Counted from the stretch's first letter, positions 11,894 through 24,594 are shown. The stretch is DNA of 64,000 bases from Sordaria brevicollis (GCA_033439795.1 JAUTDP010000003.1:3038001-3102000); one strand, 5' to 3'. Notes: a model not told the origin generated them from the sequence alone. Program-made: numbers and translations.

Positions 11894-12228
11894 GTCATTG
11901 ATCTCTCAAGGGAAAGGTGAGATGACTTGGGAAACTATTAGCGACAATTAAAATGCAGGGAATACTACCTGTAGGCATAGAAATATTTGCATTGCGCACC
12001 AGACCCTAAATCTCCAATCCGTAACTGCCTCCTCAAATCACCTTCGTTCCCTCGCTGCATGCATAATGCCATTCAAACGTGGAAAGGAGTAGTCGCCAAC
12101 ATAATAAACATGGGCCATCAAACCAGTCAAGATTCACATATGATAAGTACGTTAGACAAGGAAGGAAAATGAAGAAAGGAGAGGCAGGCTTAGAATACAA
12201 TAAATCGATATTTAAAAACGAGAAAAAG

Positions 12229-12236
12229 AAAAAAAA
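12229..12236 (-). terminator. RNA polymerase III T-run after the right 5S gene
   Basis: A8 on the plus strand, hence T8 on the transcribed minus strand, two bases beyond the 5S 3' end. Confidence 0.75.
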
Positions 12237-12237
12237 G

Positions 12238-12356
12238 ACATACAACACCAGGGATTCGCTGGTCGTCACCGACCCAACTACTAGTCTGGCCCTCACTGGC
12301 TTATCTATGGGAGAGCGGACGGGATCCCGAGTTTTCCAGTGGGTATGGTCGTATGT
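12238..12356 (-). rRNA. 5S ribosomal RNA, second copy
   Basis: The reverse complement is identical over all 119 nt to the 5S gene at 1946-2064, including the variant CCCACTGG / CCAGTGAGGG helix. It has its own TATA on the minus strand (12385-12382), again at -29, and a T8 terminator. Its flanks do not resemble those of the first copy, so the match ends at the RNA gene itself. The two genes point towards each other across about 10 kb. Confidence 0.93.
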
Positions 12357-12381
12357 ATCAGAAATGCATGAACAGAGAGCT

Positions 12382-12385
12382 TATA
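12382..12385 (-). promoter_or_regulatory. TATA element of the right 5S rRNA gene
   Basis: TATA on the minus strand at -29 to -26 from the 5S start at 12356, the same spacing as the left copy. Confidence 0.65.
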
Positions 12386-12733
12386 ACTTCACTGTGATGG
12401 TTGGAGGAGTAGTGCTTAAATGATGTTGGGGATTGTTGGTTTTGGTGCTGAGTATATTCTGGCTCCTCCGTGACTCTCAAAATGTGTGTCTTTGCTTATC
12501 TATAAATTGTTGCCTCTACGAAATTATGCCTTTTATCGGAGATAGAAGTCGAGTTCTAGACTATTCGCGTGTGCATACTGATTGGAGGTCTTGATTTTGC
12601 TCTTTTGGCTTTTAACATATTATTCAACATTTTGTCTATCCCTACCTCTACTCCCATCAGCCAATTTTTGGTATCAAACATTTCTCATCCCAGCCCTTAA
12701 TTATTCCCCCACTATTCCCATTGAGAGAGAAGC
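12386..12733. other. Intergenic between the 5S gene and the 3' end of dbp8
   Basis: No coding frame with protein character. It should hold the 3' UTR of the minus-strand helicase gene and the 5' flank of the 5S gene. Confidence 0.5.
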
Positions 12734-14643
12734 TTACATAGCCCTCAACTTCTCCTTCCCCCTCTTCCTCTTCCCGCCCACCTCCTTCTGCTCCTCAATC
12801 TCCAACAACGCCTCCCTCTTCTTCTCACCCACAATCTTGAGGGCGTCTCTAATCACTCTCGTCTCCAAGTTGACGCCCTCCTCCGTCCACGCCTCCATCT
12901 GTCTACCAACTCTCTGCTCGATCGCAAGCACCAAATCCACATCCCTCTGCCCCACAAATGTCACCGCGTCACCCTTGCGGCCCGCACGAGCGGTACGACC
13001 GACTCTGTGGATGTAATCATCCGGATCGCGGGAGATGTCGTAGTTAATCACGATTTTCACCTCGGGGATATCAAGACCTCTGGCTGCGACGTCGGTAGCG
13101 ACCAAAATGCGGGCGGCGGAAGCGCGGAAGCGGCCGAGGTTGTCGATACGCTGGCTCTGGGGCAGCTTGGAGTGCAGAGAGGTGACGCGGTGGTCAAGCA
13201 GACGCAACAAGTGGTGCAGAAAGTCGGCGGTCGAGGTGCGGTTGCAGAAAATGATGACGGACTTGTCGACGTTTTGCGGGGTGAGCAGGAACATGTGTAG
13301 GTAGTGCTCGCGGTGGGTGACGGGCACCTGGAGGTGCATTTGCCTGAGGGTGGCGGGGATGGCGAGGCGTTGGGTGTCGACTTCGCAGACGAAGACGGGG
13401 GCGCGGCCGGGGATGGGAGGACGCTCGGAGAGTGCCTTGACTTCGGGGGTCATCGTGGCTGTGAAAAGAAGCGTTTGGCGCTCGGAGGGAGGGGGGAGGA
13501 CGCTGAAGCATTCTTCGACGTCGGGAAGCATGGAGCCGTGGCCGCTGTTGGCGAGAAGACGATCGGCTTCATCAAGTACGATGAACTTGACGCGGCGGAG
13601 GCCGCAGATGGTGTCTTCCCCTGAGGTGCGGATGTGGTCGGCGAGACGGCCGGGAGTGGCGATGACGAGATGGGGACGGTTGGCGAGGTCGATGGCTTGC
13701 TTGCGCATGTCGGAGCCGCCGGTGATGAGGACGGCCTTAAGGACGTGCGGTTGGGAGAGGGCGATGACTTGTTCCATGATTTGGAGGGCAAGTTCGCTGT
13801 GATAAGTGTTAGTTGTCTACCGGTTTCGTAGTGTCAGGGGTACATAAAGACTGAAGCTTACCGAGTGGGTGTGAGGATAAGACCGAAGATGGCGGATGGG
13901 TTGGCAGCCCATTGCTGGAGAATGGGCACGGCAAATGCTACCGTCTTACCCGAGCCTGTCCTACTGCCACCAATACAGTCTCTTCCCTTGAGAATCTCTG
14001 GAATACAACCCTTCTGAATGCCGGTTGGCCGCTTGATGGCCATGTTGGCGAGTGACTGGACCAGCCATGGGCGAACATTGAGTGCGTCAAAGGTGGTGTT
14101 CGCGTCGATGGGAACAGAGACTGTGCTGGCAGGCTCTGGTACTGGGAGGGTAGGTGCTGTCTCTTCGGTCTTTTCTGGCTTGGGCGCCTCGGGCTGCTTT
14201 TTCTTGATACGAGATGGGACACTGCTGAAGACGGGCTTGAAGGGGGCGACAGGTGTGTCATCCTCTTCCTCATCTTCGATCTGGGCAACGATGTCGTCGA
14301 TGGTGGGTGATGTGCGACGGCGTTTCCTCGGGGCGTTGCTGTCTAGTGAGTCGGAATCTGAGTCTGAGCCTGACCCGGCGCTCTGGTCCTCCTCATCGTC
14401 ATCTTCGTCTGATCCGCCCTCCTCTGAGTCGTGCTCCTCCTCATCCTCGTCAGCTTCCTCTTCTTCATCTGAACCAGCGTCCTCATCCTCCTCATCTAGT
14501 TCAGACCCAAAGTCGGACTCCTCCTCAGAGTTCTCTGATTGTTCATCAACCTCCTTTGCGACAACAGGAGCCTTGTTGATCTTGGATTCGAGAATGGCAT
14601 TGGCACTGGCCTTTTTGGCCTTTGCAGCAGCGGCCGACGGCAT
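12734..14643 (-). CDS. dbp8: ATP-dependent DEAD-box RNA helicase Dbp8
   Basis: Exon 1 is 14643-13862 and exon 2 is 13796-12734, with a 65-bp intron (GTAAGC...CACAG), giving 614 aa. Residues ~30-105 are very acidic and are followed by a basic patch (RKRRR). The helicase core follows: Q-motif region with FDALNV, motif I SRTGSGKT (~227-234), motif Ia TPTRELA (258-264, spanning the intron), ATPGR, motif II DEAD (336-339, in the context LDEADRLL), motif III as TAT, and motif [13 protein letters not shown]. The [12 protein letters not shown] context, DEADRLL and a TAT motif III are typical of Dbp8, which acts in the nucleolus in 40S ribosomal subunit and 18S rRNA maturation, stimulated in yeast by Esf2. 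The Lys/Arg-rich C-terminus fits a nucleolar protein. The N-terminal acidic extension is longer than in yeast, as is common in filamentous fungi. Confidence 0.93.
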
Positions 14644-16821
14644 TGTTGGTTTTGTTGCTGTTGTTTTCGGAATTTAATAGAAGTATTAGACCAACACTGT
14701 CTTTGTTTTAAGATGTCGTCAATTTGGTCTCGCTTGAGAACCGTGATGGGCGCGTCTAGCAGATTCGATGGTGTTGTGAAGTTGATTATCGCAAAGTTGA
14801 TAAACTGATAACGAATGCAATCGCTATCAAAATTCAAAATTTTTGGTTCAGCAAGGTTCTCGGGAAGTGGCCGAAAAGGGAAAGCGTGCTAATGTCACAT
14901 TTTAGATTCATTACGTAAGCAGGGGTCTGGACTTTATGTCTTCAGCAACCTCAAACCTTTCTTCTCGCTGAATTCCATCATCAACATCCTTCTCATACAC
15001 AGCACAACTCCCATGAAGCAGGTAGACACTCCGAATCATGAGAACACGCCCATCTTCATGGGGTTTCTCTTCCTCGCCTGTCGTCCCTCAGTTCGCAAAC
15101 TTCCAGATCGCCAAGACCCGTTGTCCACACACGGACCACAATTCAGGCCTGGCCCGGGGTAGCATCAGGACCCACTCCCGTACCTTGAAACGCACGCCGA
15201 AGCGCCGGCGAACCGCCAACGTCGCATAACAAGCGTCAGCCACCAAAACCCATCGGCGCTTAACTTTTTGTTTCCACATTCCATTGTTTTGGAATGGAAT
15301 ACGAAGAAGCATGCCGTTGCTTTGATGATTGATCTCCATAGTGCGACTTTCTGGGCGCTTGGAAGAATGCAGCAAATAGGGGAATCTTCCTCGTTTGGGT
15401 TTGAAGTAGGGAAAGAAGTCCAGGATCAGGGGCCCCCATGGTTCTGGTGGAAGACATCGATGTTGACGTCCTGATGTCCGATGTTTTGCTGACGGCACTG
15501 TTTTCGAAGAACATTTAAGGCAAGGAGTACAGATGCCGACGAAGGACGAGCAGCTTGCCCATATGGGTGAAGACGTGAGCTCAGGGACGAAACTCATCAC
15601 CTTCATGTCTAAACGGACCATGACGTATGAACGAACGACCCCTATCCTGTGCCACGATGAATGCCAGAGGATGGCATGTCGTTGACGATAATCCCAAGAC
15701 TACGGATCGTACCTTTGGCCGCCGCTAGACCGGCCAAGTCTGAAGTGGGACCCGCGATCCCGCGGTAATCGTAGGGCAACACGCGAGCTCGCCCCGGCCA
15801 CGCATGGGCTATCGGCCCTTACCCAAGTTCCCGAGGCCTTGCCATCTGACGGCGATTCAGATACGGCGAAGACCATCCTCAGTCAGCTTTCGGACATTTC
15901 AGTATGTGTGAACATGATGGACCACGCTGTGGTACGTGTATGTTACCGGCACAGTGGCTTACCGATTTGGCCCCCAACTTCCCCCATGGAGATGTTCTGG
16001 CAAAATGTCAGCTTGAGGGTGTCAGGCAGCTCGACAAAATGTCTTGCGTAGATAGTATCGTCATTCTGTGAATGGTCGAAGAGTTGTTGTGATACCATCA
16101 AACCTTATGAGTCCTTATAGCATACTCGTTCGACGGCATATTTTGAAGCCCTTCATAGCTCTCGTAAGTTCTCACCTGCTTCTCAACGAAGGTGTTGATC
16201 AAAGCAAGCATGTCTCATCCACCTGGTTGGTTCCCCGGGATGATGACGTTAATCTCAACGCCTGGGCTTGACTATGCCTCAGGTTTGCTGGACCAGCTCT
16301 CCTGAAACGCCGCTCACCCACAGAAACCGAGAGGCACAGTGTCTCTCGACGACGTAGACAGTTGTTTCTGTGCCTGTCTCCTCAAGCACACTGAAAGCCG
16401 ATATGCCGCAGGACCCGTAGCCCGTTGGAGATGCCGGTGGCCCCTTGACGTGCGGAAAACGACAAGGCAAGACTGGTGAGATTGCGGGAGGGTTGAAGCG
16501 AAGCTGCGAAGCAAGCTTGACTGGCCAGTGGGAGTGTCGATCTGACGCCCTGTGGCGGCTTTACAGCGTACCAATCAGGTATTGAGAACGACCGGTGCAT
16601 AAGTCGAGTATCTTATGGATGCCATGAGATGGCACCAACCCCGAGCTGTCCTGCTCCTAACTCAACTGGTTTGATGACATGGGTTCTAGGCCGTTAATTC
16701 TTACGATAGAGAAACCGACAATGTTTGGTTCCAATGCGGTAATGTGGTTATGTTTTCGTATGAATCATCATACTGTTTTCTGACGGTGTGATGAGTTGCC
16801 GCAACAGCCGCCAGCCGAGCC
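14644..16821. other. Intergenic, ~2.2 kb without a supportable gene
   Basis: The dbp8 promoter and leader occupy the left part. A 177-codon minus-strand frame at 15088-15621 and several shorter frames at 15839-16600 are open but lack domains, repeats or splice-consistent continuations. Around 15700-15850 the sequence is G/C-rich and could be decayed coding sequence, but nothing identifiable can be read. Confidence 0.4.
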
Positions 16822-16823
16822 TA

Positions 16824-19800
16824 CTCGTCGGTTAGGTGTTGGTGCTATGGGTGGGTCCAGCCAACCTCCTCTCTTAGTCCCCTTCGAAAGTCGGGAATTT
16901 TACTTATAACGCGCAAGCTCTATAACGCTCCAGAACGCTTATAATACAACAACTCCACCAAAACATATTCAAAAAATATAATGAAATATATAAATTACTC
17001 GTAATAACTAACTCTATTTAGTAATACTATTTTTTTATTAAAAAAAAGGTCGTAATATATTATTATAATATTAAAAAGCTATAGGTAGCCCGTATACGAT
17101 ACTACTTATACGATAATTTCCAATTTAAATTTAAATTCCCTACCTTTATCTATATTAATACTTTTAAAATTATTAAAAAAATTATTTAATATAATAATAA
17201 TAACCCGTATATAGCTAGTAAGTACCTTTAATTTCTTACTTACTACCGTTATAATTATTATAATAACCTCTTCTTCTTTAAATTCTATATCGACGGCCTT
17301 TTCCTTCCCCTTTTTAAAAGGAGGGGGTTTAGCCTTTTTAATTTTTTTATAAGGGGGGGGGGTAAAGTATTAAAACGGTTGGTCCTATAAATAAAGGCCT
17401 TATTAAAAAAGGCCCTACTTTTATTACCCTTTTAGTAATTAAATAAAGGTATTTTAATAAAATTAAAAGCTCTTTTACTTTATTACTTAGGATAATCTTT
17501 ATTAAAGAGGAATTCCCCCTCTTAATTTTCCTAGCCTTCTTCTTATTATAAATCTTAAAAAGTACGTAATCCTTATATATTAAAAGTAGGGTAATTTTCC
17601 TTATTCCTTCGAAGCGTTAATCCTCCTTATTTTTAAAGTTAGTTAAGAATGTTTTTATATCCTACTTTAATTATATTACTTTCTATACTTTTATTTTAGG
17701 GATATAGAATTCGAAGTCGTATTTTTATAATTTAATAAAATAAATATAATGAATTTTATTACCTTTATTTTTAATTTTATTTTAATTATTTTTTATATAT
17801 AATACGTATTTATATTCTAAATTATCCTTCGTAATAAATATAAAACTATTTTTATTAAAAATAAGAATTTTATTAATAATAAGACTTTTTTTTTTTCTTA
17901 CCTTAGGGTTTATATAGTAATTATTATTTAAAACCAAAATTATCTTCGAAGGCGATTTTTTTAATAAAGGCTATATTTATTCGTTAAGTTTTTTTTAAAC
18001 CTTCTTTTATATCGAATAACGTTTTAACGGCTATTTTAGTATTTAAAACCTCCTTCGTATATACTTTATCCCCTATAATAATATAGCGCTACGGGTTTTA
18101 TTTCTATACCTCCGCCTTAATATAGTGAAATTATAATTCTTATTAATCGAATATTATTTATTAATTATTAATAAAAACCTTTAATGCTATTTTAGCGTTA
18201 TTAATATTCCTTTTTAATAGAGAATTAGCGATATTAAAACGTTTTTAAATAGCGGGCGATTCGAGGGTATATAGAGCCTTCTATAGTATAATAGCTTCGA
18301 ATCTTTTAGGAAATAAAGGTTTTTATTTTATTTTAATAAATACGTATAATTAATTAAGAAGGATATTTATAATAATAATATATATATTAATTATATTTAT
18401 ATTATTAAATAAATAACGGTAATGTACTTAATTTAAGTAGTTAAAGCCCTATTTTTTCCTACCTTTTATAAATATTACTACGTATAAACCCAACCTCTTT
18501 AACCTTCTTCCAATTATTTAAAAATATTATACAATTAATTATTATAATACTATTAATAATCTTATTAATTAAAGCCTTTTAGTAAACTTTTTTAATTATT
18601 TAGTATACCCCTATATCGAATAGCTAAAATATATAATTAATATAGGATAGGAGCGTTATAGGGATAATATCGAAAATATTATAATATTATAAAATATTAA
18701 AATCCTTATAAATTTTAAATCTATTTATAAATAATACCCTATATACCTTCGGTTTTATTAATATAATAACTATAATAGTTTCTTTTAATCTCTTAAAGGG
18801 GGGGGGATAATTTAATAATATATTAAACTATTCTTCGATTATACTATTAAAGGAGGGGGATAGTTTAAAGGAGTACTTATTAAAGTACTTAACCTATTAT
18901 ATAATTCGATAAGTATTATTATATTTAATTATAATATTAATGATAATTATATTTAGATTAATTTTATAATTGGCTTATATATTACCTTAAATCTATTTAT
19001 TATATTTATTAATTTAAGGTAAATTAACGTTAATTATATTTAAAAAAAATAGGTCTAAATCTTATTATAATCTAAACTTTAAATATTAAAAAAGAGGGTA
19101 TACTCTTAATTATAATTAATATAGCATTAATAGCAATAAAACTTTCTTTATTATTAAAATTAAAAATAACCTTTCTTATACGTACCTTATTCTTTATAAA
19201 TAATACCTATTACTATAATAATTAATAAAAAAACTATACCAAAATAATATAAGAAATAAAATTAATAAAAAATACCTTTATAATTCCCTTAATTTCCCCT
19301 ATTTAGAAGGGAAATTCGTTTATATTCTAAATATTTTCTTCCTTAATATTAAAGCTAATATAAATAGCTTTAACCTTTTTAAATTAATTTTTAAAGGAGT
19401 TTAGCTAGCCTTCTACGCTTATACGTTTTATATCCTTAAAATTGGCCGCCTTGAATTCGAATTCTAAGTATTATTTCCGCTATTTAATTACCTATTATCT
19501 ATATAATTAAATAAATAGAAGAATTGGTCGTTAATCTTTTAATAAATTAGTAAATTTAATTAAGAAGGTATTAATTATAAGGAAATAGCTACGGTCAATT
19601 ATTTAAACTACGATATTAAGAGCTTTATCCTCCTCTTCAGTTAACGTAATTAGGCGGTAAATATTTATACTTATTAATAACGGTTTTTTATCCTTAATAA
19701 ATATTATATATTTTTTAACGATAATTTCGCTAACGTTAAAGAATTCGTTAACGTTTTTATAAATAATCTTTCTTTTATTTTTAATTTTAATATTAATCTT

Positions 19801-20146
19801 TAACTTAGATATAGTTGCGCGTATTACGGTAGCGGTTTAGCGTACTAGGAAGTGGCGGGTAGCTTTCTCTACTCGAATTGTAATATCGGGATTGAAAATA
19901 AGTATAATAAAATATACAAAAGATAAATCTCGACGAAACGAATAGAATAAGGGTATTTACGAAAAATTTAATAAAAATTTGGTAGAGTTGTTATTGTATA
20001 TAGATTCTAGAGCGTTATAGAGTTTGCGCATTATAAGTAAAACTCCCGATTCTCAGAGGGACGAGGAGAGGAGGTTAGCTTAGCTAGAAGCGGGCCCCCA
20101 AAGGTAGGCCCCACACGGCCCATGGTCTGTGCAACCTAACCGACGA
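16824..20146. mobile_element. RIP-degraded TIR transposon with TA target duplication, ~3.3 kb
   Basis: Both ends begin with the same inverted sequence, CTCGTCGGTTAGGT, and both are flanked by TA (16822-16823; 20147-20148). The inverted repeats are long (~150-170 bp). After a ~30-base length difference, both arms continue with AACCTCCTCTC, then TCGGGA..TTTACTTATAA, then CTCTATAACGCTC. Differences between the arms are largely C/T or G/A, as RIP would leave. Everything between about 16960 and 19990 is A/T-saturated with no usable frame, so no transposase can be identified. The element stands between the 5' sides of dbp8 and mek-1. Class assignment beyond 'TIR element with TA duplication' is not possible by eye. 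Confidence 0.72.
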
Positions 20147-20148
20147 GT

Positions 20149-21465
20149 ATGATAAATACCCGGCGGAGACGAAACAAGCGCCGCTGGAGGGATGTTTCTT
20201 CTTCCTCTCTTCTATGTTTGTGAGAAATCATCTTTCGGTTCCAAGTTCAGTTCGTCAAATTCACAAGCGCCGCTCCATCGTTGAATTGCAACCTCACCAG
20301 ACGCGATTGCTGAGGAAAGAGCAACTCAAGACCCCGCCGTCCAGGGCAGCATCCCCCTGTGCACAAAAAGGACCCCTGGTCCGATCACATTGCTAGTGTG
20401 GGGCACACAGCCGATGTCCACTCCACCGCCGAGACAGACACTGCCCGCCCTGACAGGTCCGCTCTCAGTGCCGCTCTTCAAATCAAAAACTCCCACCGGG
20501 GAGTCTTGACATTAGAAACAACGAACAAAAGTCGACAGATCCCAACATCATAATCCTCCGTCATCTCCGCTCAGAAAACGACTCCGCCGAGCATTGCAAC
20601 TACACTGCCAGTGGCTCTTCAACTTTCCCTTGTCGGCGCCCCATTTCGCAAAGTCCGGCCCGGTCCCGTCACGTCTTCCACTTTTCCTCCTTCCATCCCA
20701 ATTCCCAATCGAGTTTGGAGTCCTACCAGTGCTACCACGAGTCCACGAGTCCTTGTGTCGCCTGCCCCTCCAGCAGCAGCTTGCATATCTAGCCGTACAT
20801 CCCGCTCTCCCTCGACATACATCTTCTGCAAGAGCCCAACATATTTATACCGATCTCCGGCATTCTTATTTACCAAAGTTTGATCTGTTATCCATCTTTG
20901 GCCGGTTTCAAGACACACGACTGTACCGCATCACATTCAACTTGTCGCCATCTCGTTGTTGTCTCAGTCAAACAGTTGACATTGACCTACGATACCTCTT
21001 CACTACCGAGCCTGCTTACTATACAGTGCGCCCTCCCCCCCGCCGGCAAATCGCACTACTGCCTCTCGTCTCGTCCGAACGACTCGCCGTCTCCCGTCTT
21101 TCATCTGAAGTCGCCTGTTCGCACCACTGCACCTCAGACAGCTGTCTTGCTAGACGACCTCGTTTCCTCGCCAGTCAGCAATAAGCACCAGCGAATAAGG
21201 TGAAGGCATCCTCACTACACAACTACGATACATAATCGGCCAGACCACCATAGTTACCCAAGACGATCTGCGCCCTCAAGACCAACGGCACCACTACACG
21301 TCTCGTGACCGGCCCAACTTCGCCTCACAGGCCACAGCCCATTCCGAGCATTGAAGCTTGCCGGGCTTCCAGAGGCTGAACCCTTTGTCTTCAAACTCGG
21401 GCTTCCGTCTCGTATCACAACTTCAACCGGGAGAGAGCAAAGGCATCCGTCAGCAACAAATAACC
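20149..21465 (+). promoter_or_regulatory. Promoter and long pyrimidine-rich leader region of mek-1
   Basis: Strongly C/T-rich sequence with short upstream frames, the longest 196 codons at 20594-21184, on both strands. That frame has no domain and biased composition (Pro, Ser, Leu, Arg), as expected from a pyrimidine-rich untranslated leader. Any leader introns cannot be placed reliably. Confidence 0.45.
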
Positions 21466-23309
21466 ATGTCCGATCACCAAGGTCAAAGCAGCAACGATGC
21501 TGCCCCTAGGGCAAGTAGAAAACTCCCCTTTGCTTCAACCAGGATTTCTTCTTTTGCCTCTCTAGCATCTTCTTCCCGCTCCCTCTGCATTCATTCTGTC
21601 TGCCACTGCATTCCGATTTTATAACACTCGCTTGACATCTACATTGCGTCCACATTCGTTCACAGAAACCCACTGCTAACACCTTACATCATGCAGGCCA
21701 ACCCAGGTCTTCAGGCACCTCAACTCCAACAAGGACCATCCCCTGTTCCCACAATGGCGCCAGCCCCCGCACCTCTCCTCCGGCCAGCCATCCCCGGCGC
21801 TCGCCCCGGTGGTCGGGGTCCCCCACGTCTTGGCCTTGCGATCCCTCCCGTAGGCAACCCCGGTGCCCCTCCGGCGCGTGCCGCGCCACCACAACTCAAA
21901 CTCGCTACCCCTATGGGCAGCACCACGATACCACATGAGCAACCTACCGGACGACCAGTTGCCCAAGGCTACAGCGCTAGCGGCGCCAGTGATAGCAGTG
22001 CGGCGCATAGCAGGAGTGGCAGCTTCGGCCCCGAGAGCAACCCTACCAGCGCCGATACCCGGTACAGCAATGTTTCGTTTATGGGCGCACAAAGGCCACA
22101 CGGCACACCAGACCCTGTCTCTGCAGTTGGCTCTCTGTACTCCAATGCTAGCGAGGGTGGTGTAGGCATGGAGCGGGAAAACAGTTTGCATGGATTGGAA
22201 GCATTCGATAAGCTCACACTGGAGAAGGCGAGGACACTAGATGTCGAAGAGCTTGATGACGATGGGTGGAGGATCGCCATGATGGAGAAGAGAGTCGAGG
22301 AGTTGGGACCCCTAGGTGAGGGTGCGGGCGGTGCGGTGACAAAGGCCAGGTTGAAGGGCGGCAAGACCGTATTTGCGCTCAAGGTATGCTATCTCTCCGT
22401 GATTTGATCGAACTTCTGCTGACAAGCTCCAAAGATCATCACAGCAAACCCCGACAAGGACGTTGCCAAGCAAATCGTCCGTGAATTGGGTTTCAACAAG
22501 CAGTGCGCCTCCGAGCACATCTGCCGGTACTTCGGCGCCGTTGTCGATACACAATCCGCAACCATCTCCATTGCCATGGAGTACTGCGAAGGCGGTTCTC
22601 TCGACAGTGTCTACAAGGAAGTCAAGAAGCTCGGCGGGCGTACTGGTGAAAGGGTCCTGGGCAAGATCGCCGAGGGTGTCCTCCACGGATTGACCTATCT
22701 CCACAGCAAGAAGATCATCCACCGTGACATCAAGCCCAGCAACATTCTCCTCTGCCGCAACGGCGAGGTCAAGCTTTGCGATTTCGGTGTCTCGGGCGAT
22801 TACGGCACGAATGGCGCGGCCAACACGTTCATCGGTACCAGTTATTACATGGCACCTGAGCGAATCACGGGCCAGTCCTACACCATCACCTCGGACGTCT
22901 GGTCCTTGGGTGTTACCCTGCTCGAGGTTGCACAGCACCGTTTCCCCTTCCCCGCGGACGGTACCGACTCGCAACCTCGTGCCGGCCTTATCGATCTGTT
23001 GACGTACATCGTTCGTCAGCCGGTACCAAAGCTGAAGGATGAGCCTGATGCGAATATCTTCTGGACTGACAAGTTCAAGTACTTTATCGACTGCTGGTAT
23101 GTTCACCTACTTCTGACCTTCCTTCTCACTCTTCAGTTCGCTAACCAGAATAATCGTACAGCTTGGAGAAGGACCCCAACCGCAGAGCCAGCCCCTGGCG
23201 CATGCTAGACCACCCCTGGATGCTCGAGATACGATCAAGACGCGTGAACGTGGCCCGTTTCCTAGCCACAGTATGGGGCTGGGAGGATGAAGGGAAGGAC
23301 AAGGCATAG
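21466..23309 (+). CDS. mek-1: MAP kinase kinase of the cell-wall-integrity pathway (Mkk1/2 type)
   Basis: Exons 21466-21510, 21697-22383, 22435-23096 and 23162-23309 give 513 aa. Introns 2 and 3 are ordinary GT-AG (51 and 65 bp). Intron 1 (186 bp) is best read as GC-AG, with donor AGG|GCAAGT. Residues ~1-205 are Pro/Ser/Gly-rich and disordered. The kinase domain has a glycine loop GEGAGGAV (~222-229), catalytic Lys244 in [12 protein letters not shown] (340-347), DFG (360-362) and APE (384-386). Between DFG and APE, threonines ~369 and 375 are plausible activation sites for a [15 protein letters not shown] and the unusually long conservation up to the PWRMLDHPW helix mark it as Mkk1/2-type and not Pbs2- or Ste7-type. 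In Neurospora this is MEK-1, acting between MIK-1 and MAK-1. Confidence 0.93.
21511..21696 (+). other. Non-canonical GC-AG intron in mek-1
   Basis: The donor AG|GCAAGT is the consensus for the minority GC-AG class. The acceptor is CATGCAG. Removing it joins the frames in phase 0 (AAPR to ANPG). The only nearby GT alternative, at 21515, has a poor donor context and breaks phase with the same acceptor. Confidence 0.7.
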
Positions 23310-24594
23310 AGCGTCTACCATAATGCGAAACCGGCAAATTCAGTTCACAGGTCACGAAAGTCTTGCAGCAAACGCCGGAAGCAACAACAAAAGAGTCGTG
23401 TACCTGAAGACATTAGTAGGGTCGGGCCATCTCCCTCGGTTGAGGATGATGTCGACGAGACTAGTGTTTTTGATTTTGAAGAGGATGATGATGATGACTG
23501 TCGAGGGGCAGCTCGTCGTCGTGTCTGACAAGGTTCTTTTTATTTTGGGTATATAAATATGATGTGAACATCATAGCAAGGAAACGGGAATGGGAATTTG
23601 TATATGCAACTCATCGGTACAAGCTTCCATGGTGTTCTTTATTTGTTTGTCTTGACCACGCTGCCATATGTGGATCCTCCCCCTTACCATTAGCATGCTG
23701 CCGCGCCAAGCTCCCCCTTTGCATCATCTCCATCACCTTGGACACTTCCCCCCATCTTCACGGGCAGTAGAGGTACTTACTTACAAGACAGCGTTCTGGT
23801 CATCAATTTTGGTGGTCCGCTAGTATATTCGAGAGCTATGCGAAGAGCCCTTCGTAAATTACAGTCTTACCAAGTAGTTTTGAATTGGGACTTGCTCGTT
23901 GGATGAGTCTGGGGCGGGTACATCATTCTTCGTCTCCTTTTCTCTTCATGTTGACCACACAAAAAAAACACGAGAAGCTAGACACACGGCAGACCAGCTT
24001 TGGAAAATATGGTCAGAAGCTACCTAGTTTTGTGAACATTTGATCTGGCATCCATCCTAATCTTACGTACAATCCGAAAATGGTTCGGCTGATATTTTGG
24101 GACCTTGGGCCAACTTCACCAAGCCTTTCCATTTCTCACTATTGCATCTCGTTCCAGCAGTAAGGGATAACCAGTCTGTCAACATGCCATTCGAGGAACT
24201 CAATATGTATTTCTAAATTTCCTATGTCTATAACCAACTTGCAATTCTCCCTTTTGTCCTCTCCTGATGGCCTTTGGGATAATTACATATAAATCATCTT
24301 AAGCGTGCTAGGACGGAGCGGAAGAGATTGCTGCTCTACCTCTTCCAGAATTCCAAGCTCCTCAGCTCCCATCGACGAACTAACGCTTGCTGACCAGTCC
24401 ATGTTCGCTTCAGTGATATGCCGAAGCAAATCACGGAAGCTTTCTTTGGCGATTTCAGGGATATAATGGTCAGTGCACCAGTCAAATCCCTTGTTTTAGG
24501 AGTGTTGAGAAGCATCATCCCCCGGTTCCTCCTCCTCGCTGATCGGCTCCAACTCGTGTGCTTGATGGTACGCCATTACAGCGACCATTCGCTC
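23310..24594. other. 3' flank of mek-1, no gene
   Basis: Ordinary composition. The 3' UTR of mek-1 probably ends within a few hundred bases. Further on, only short frames without protein character occur. The far end is the 3' side of the transporter relic transcribed from the opposite strand. Confidence 0.45.

Noticed and set aside
13858..14677. Plus-strand Ser-rich frame opposite dbp8 exon 1
   Set aside because: It is the antisense of the acidic Asp/Glu tract of the helicase; the minus-strand gene explains the region fully.
15088..15621. 177-codon minus-strand frame between dbp8 and the TIR element
   Set aside because: No domain, no repeat of known proteins and no splice-consistent continuation; kept as unsupported intergenic.
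20594..21184. 196-codon frame upstream of mek-1 as a gene
   Set aside because: Composition follows the pyrimidine-rich leader, there is no domain, and it overlaps other equally long frames. More likely untranslated leader of mek-1.
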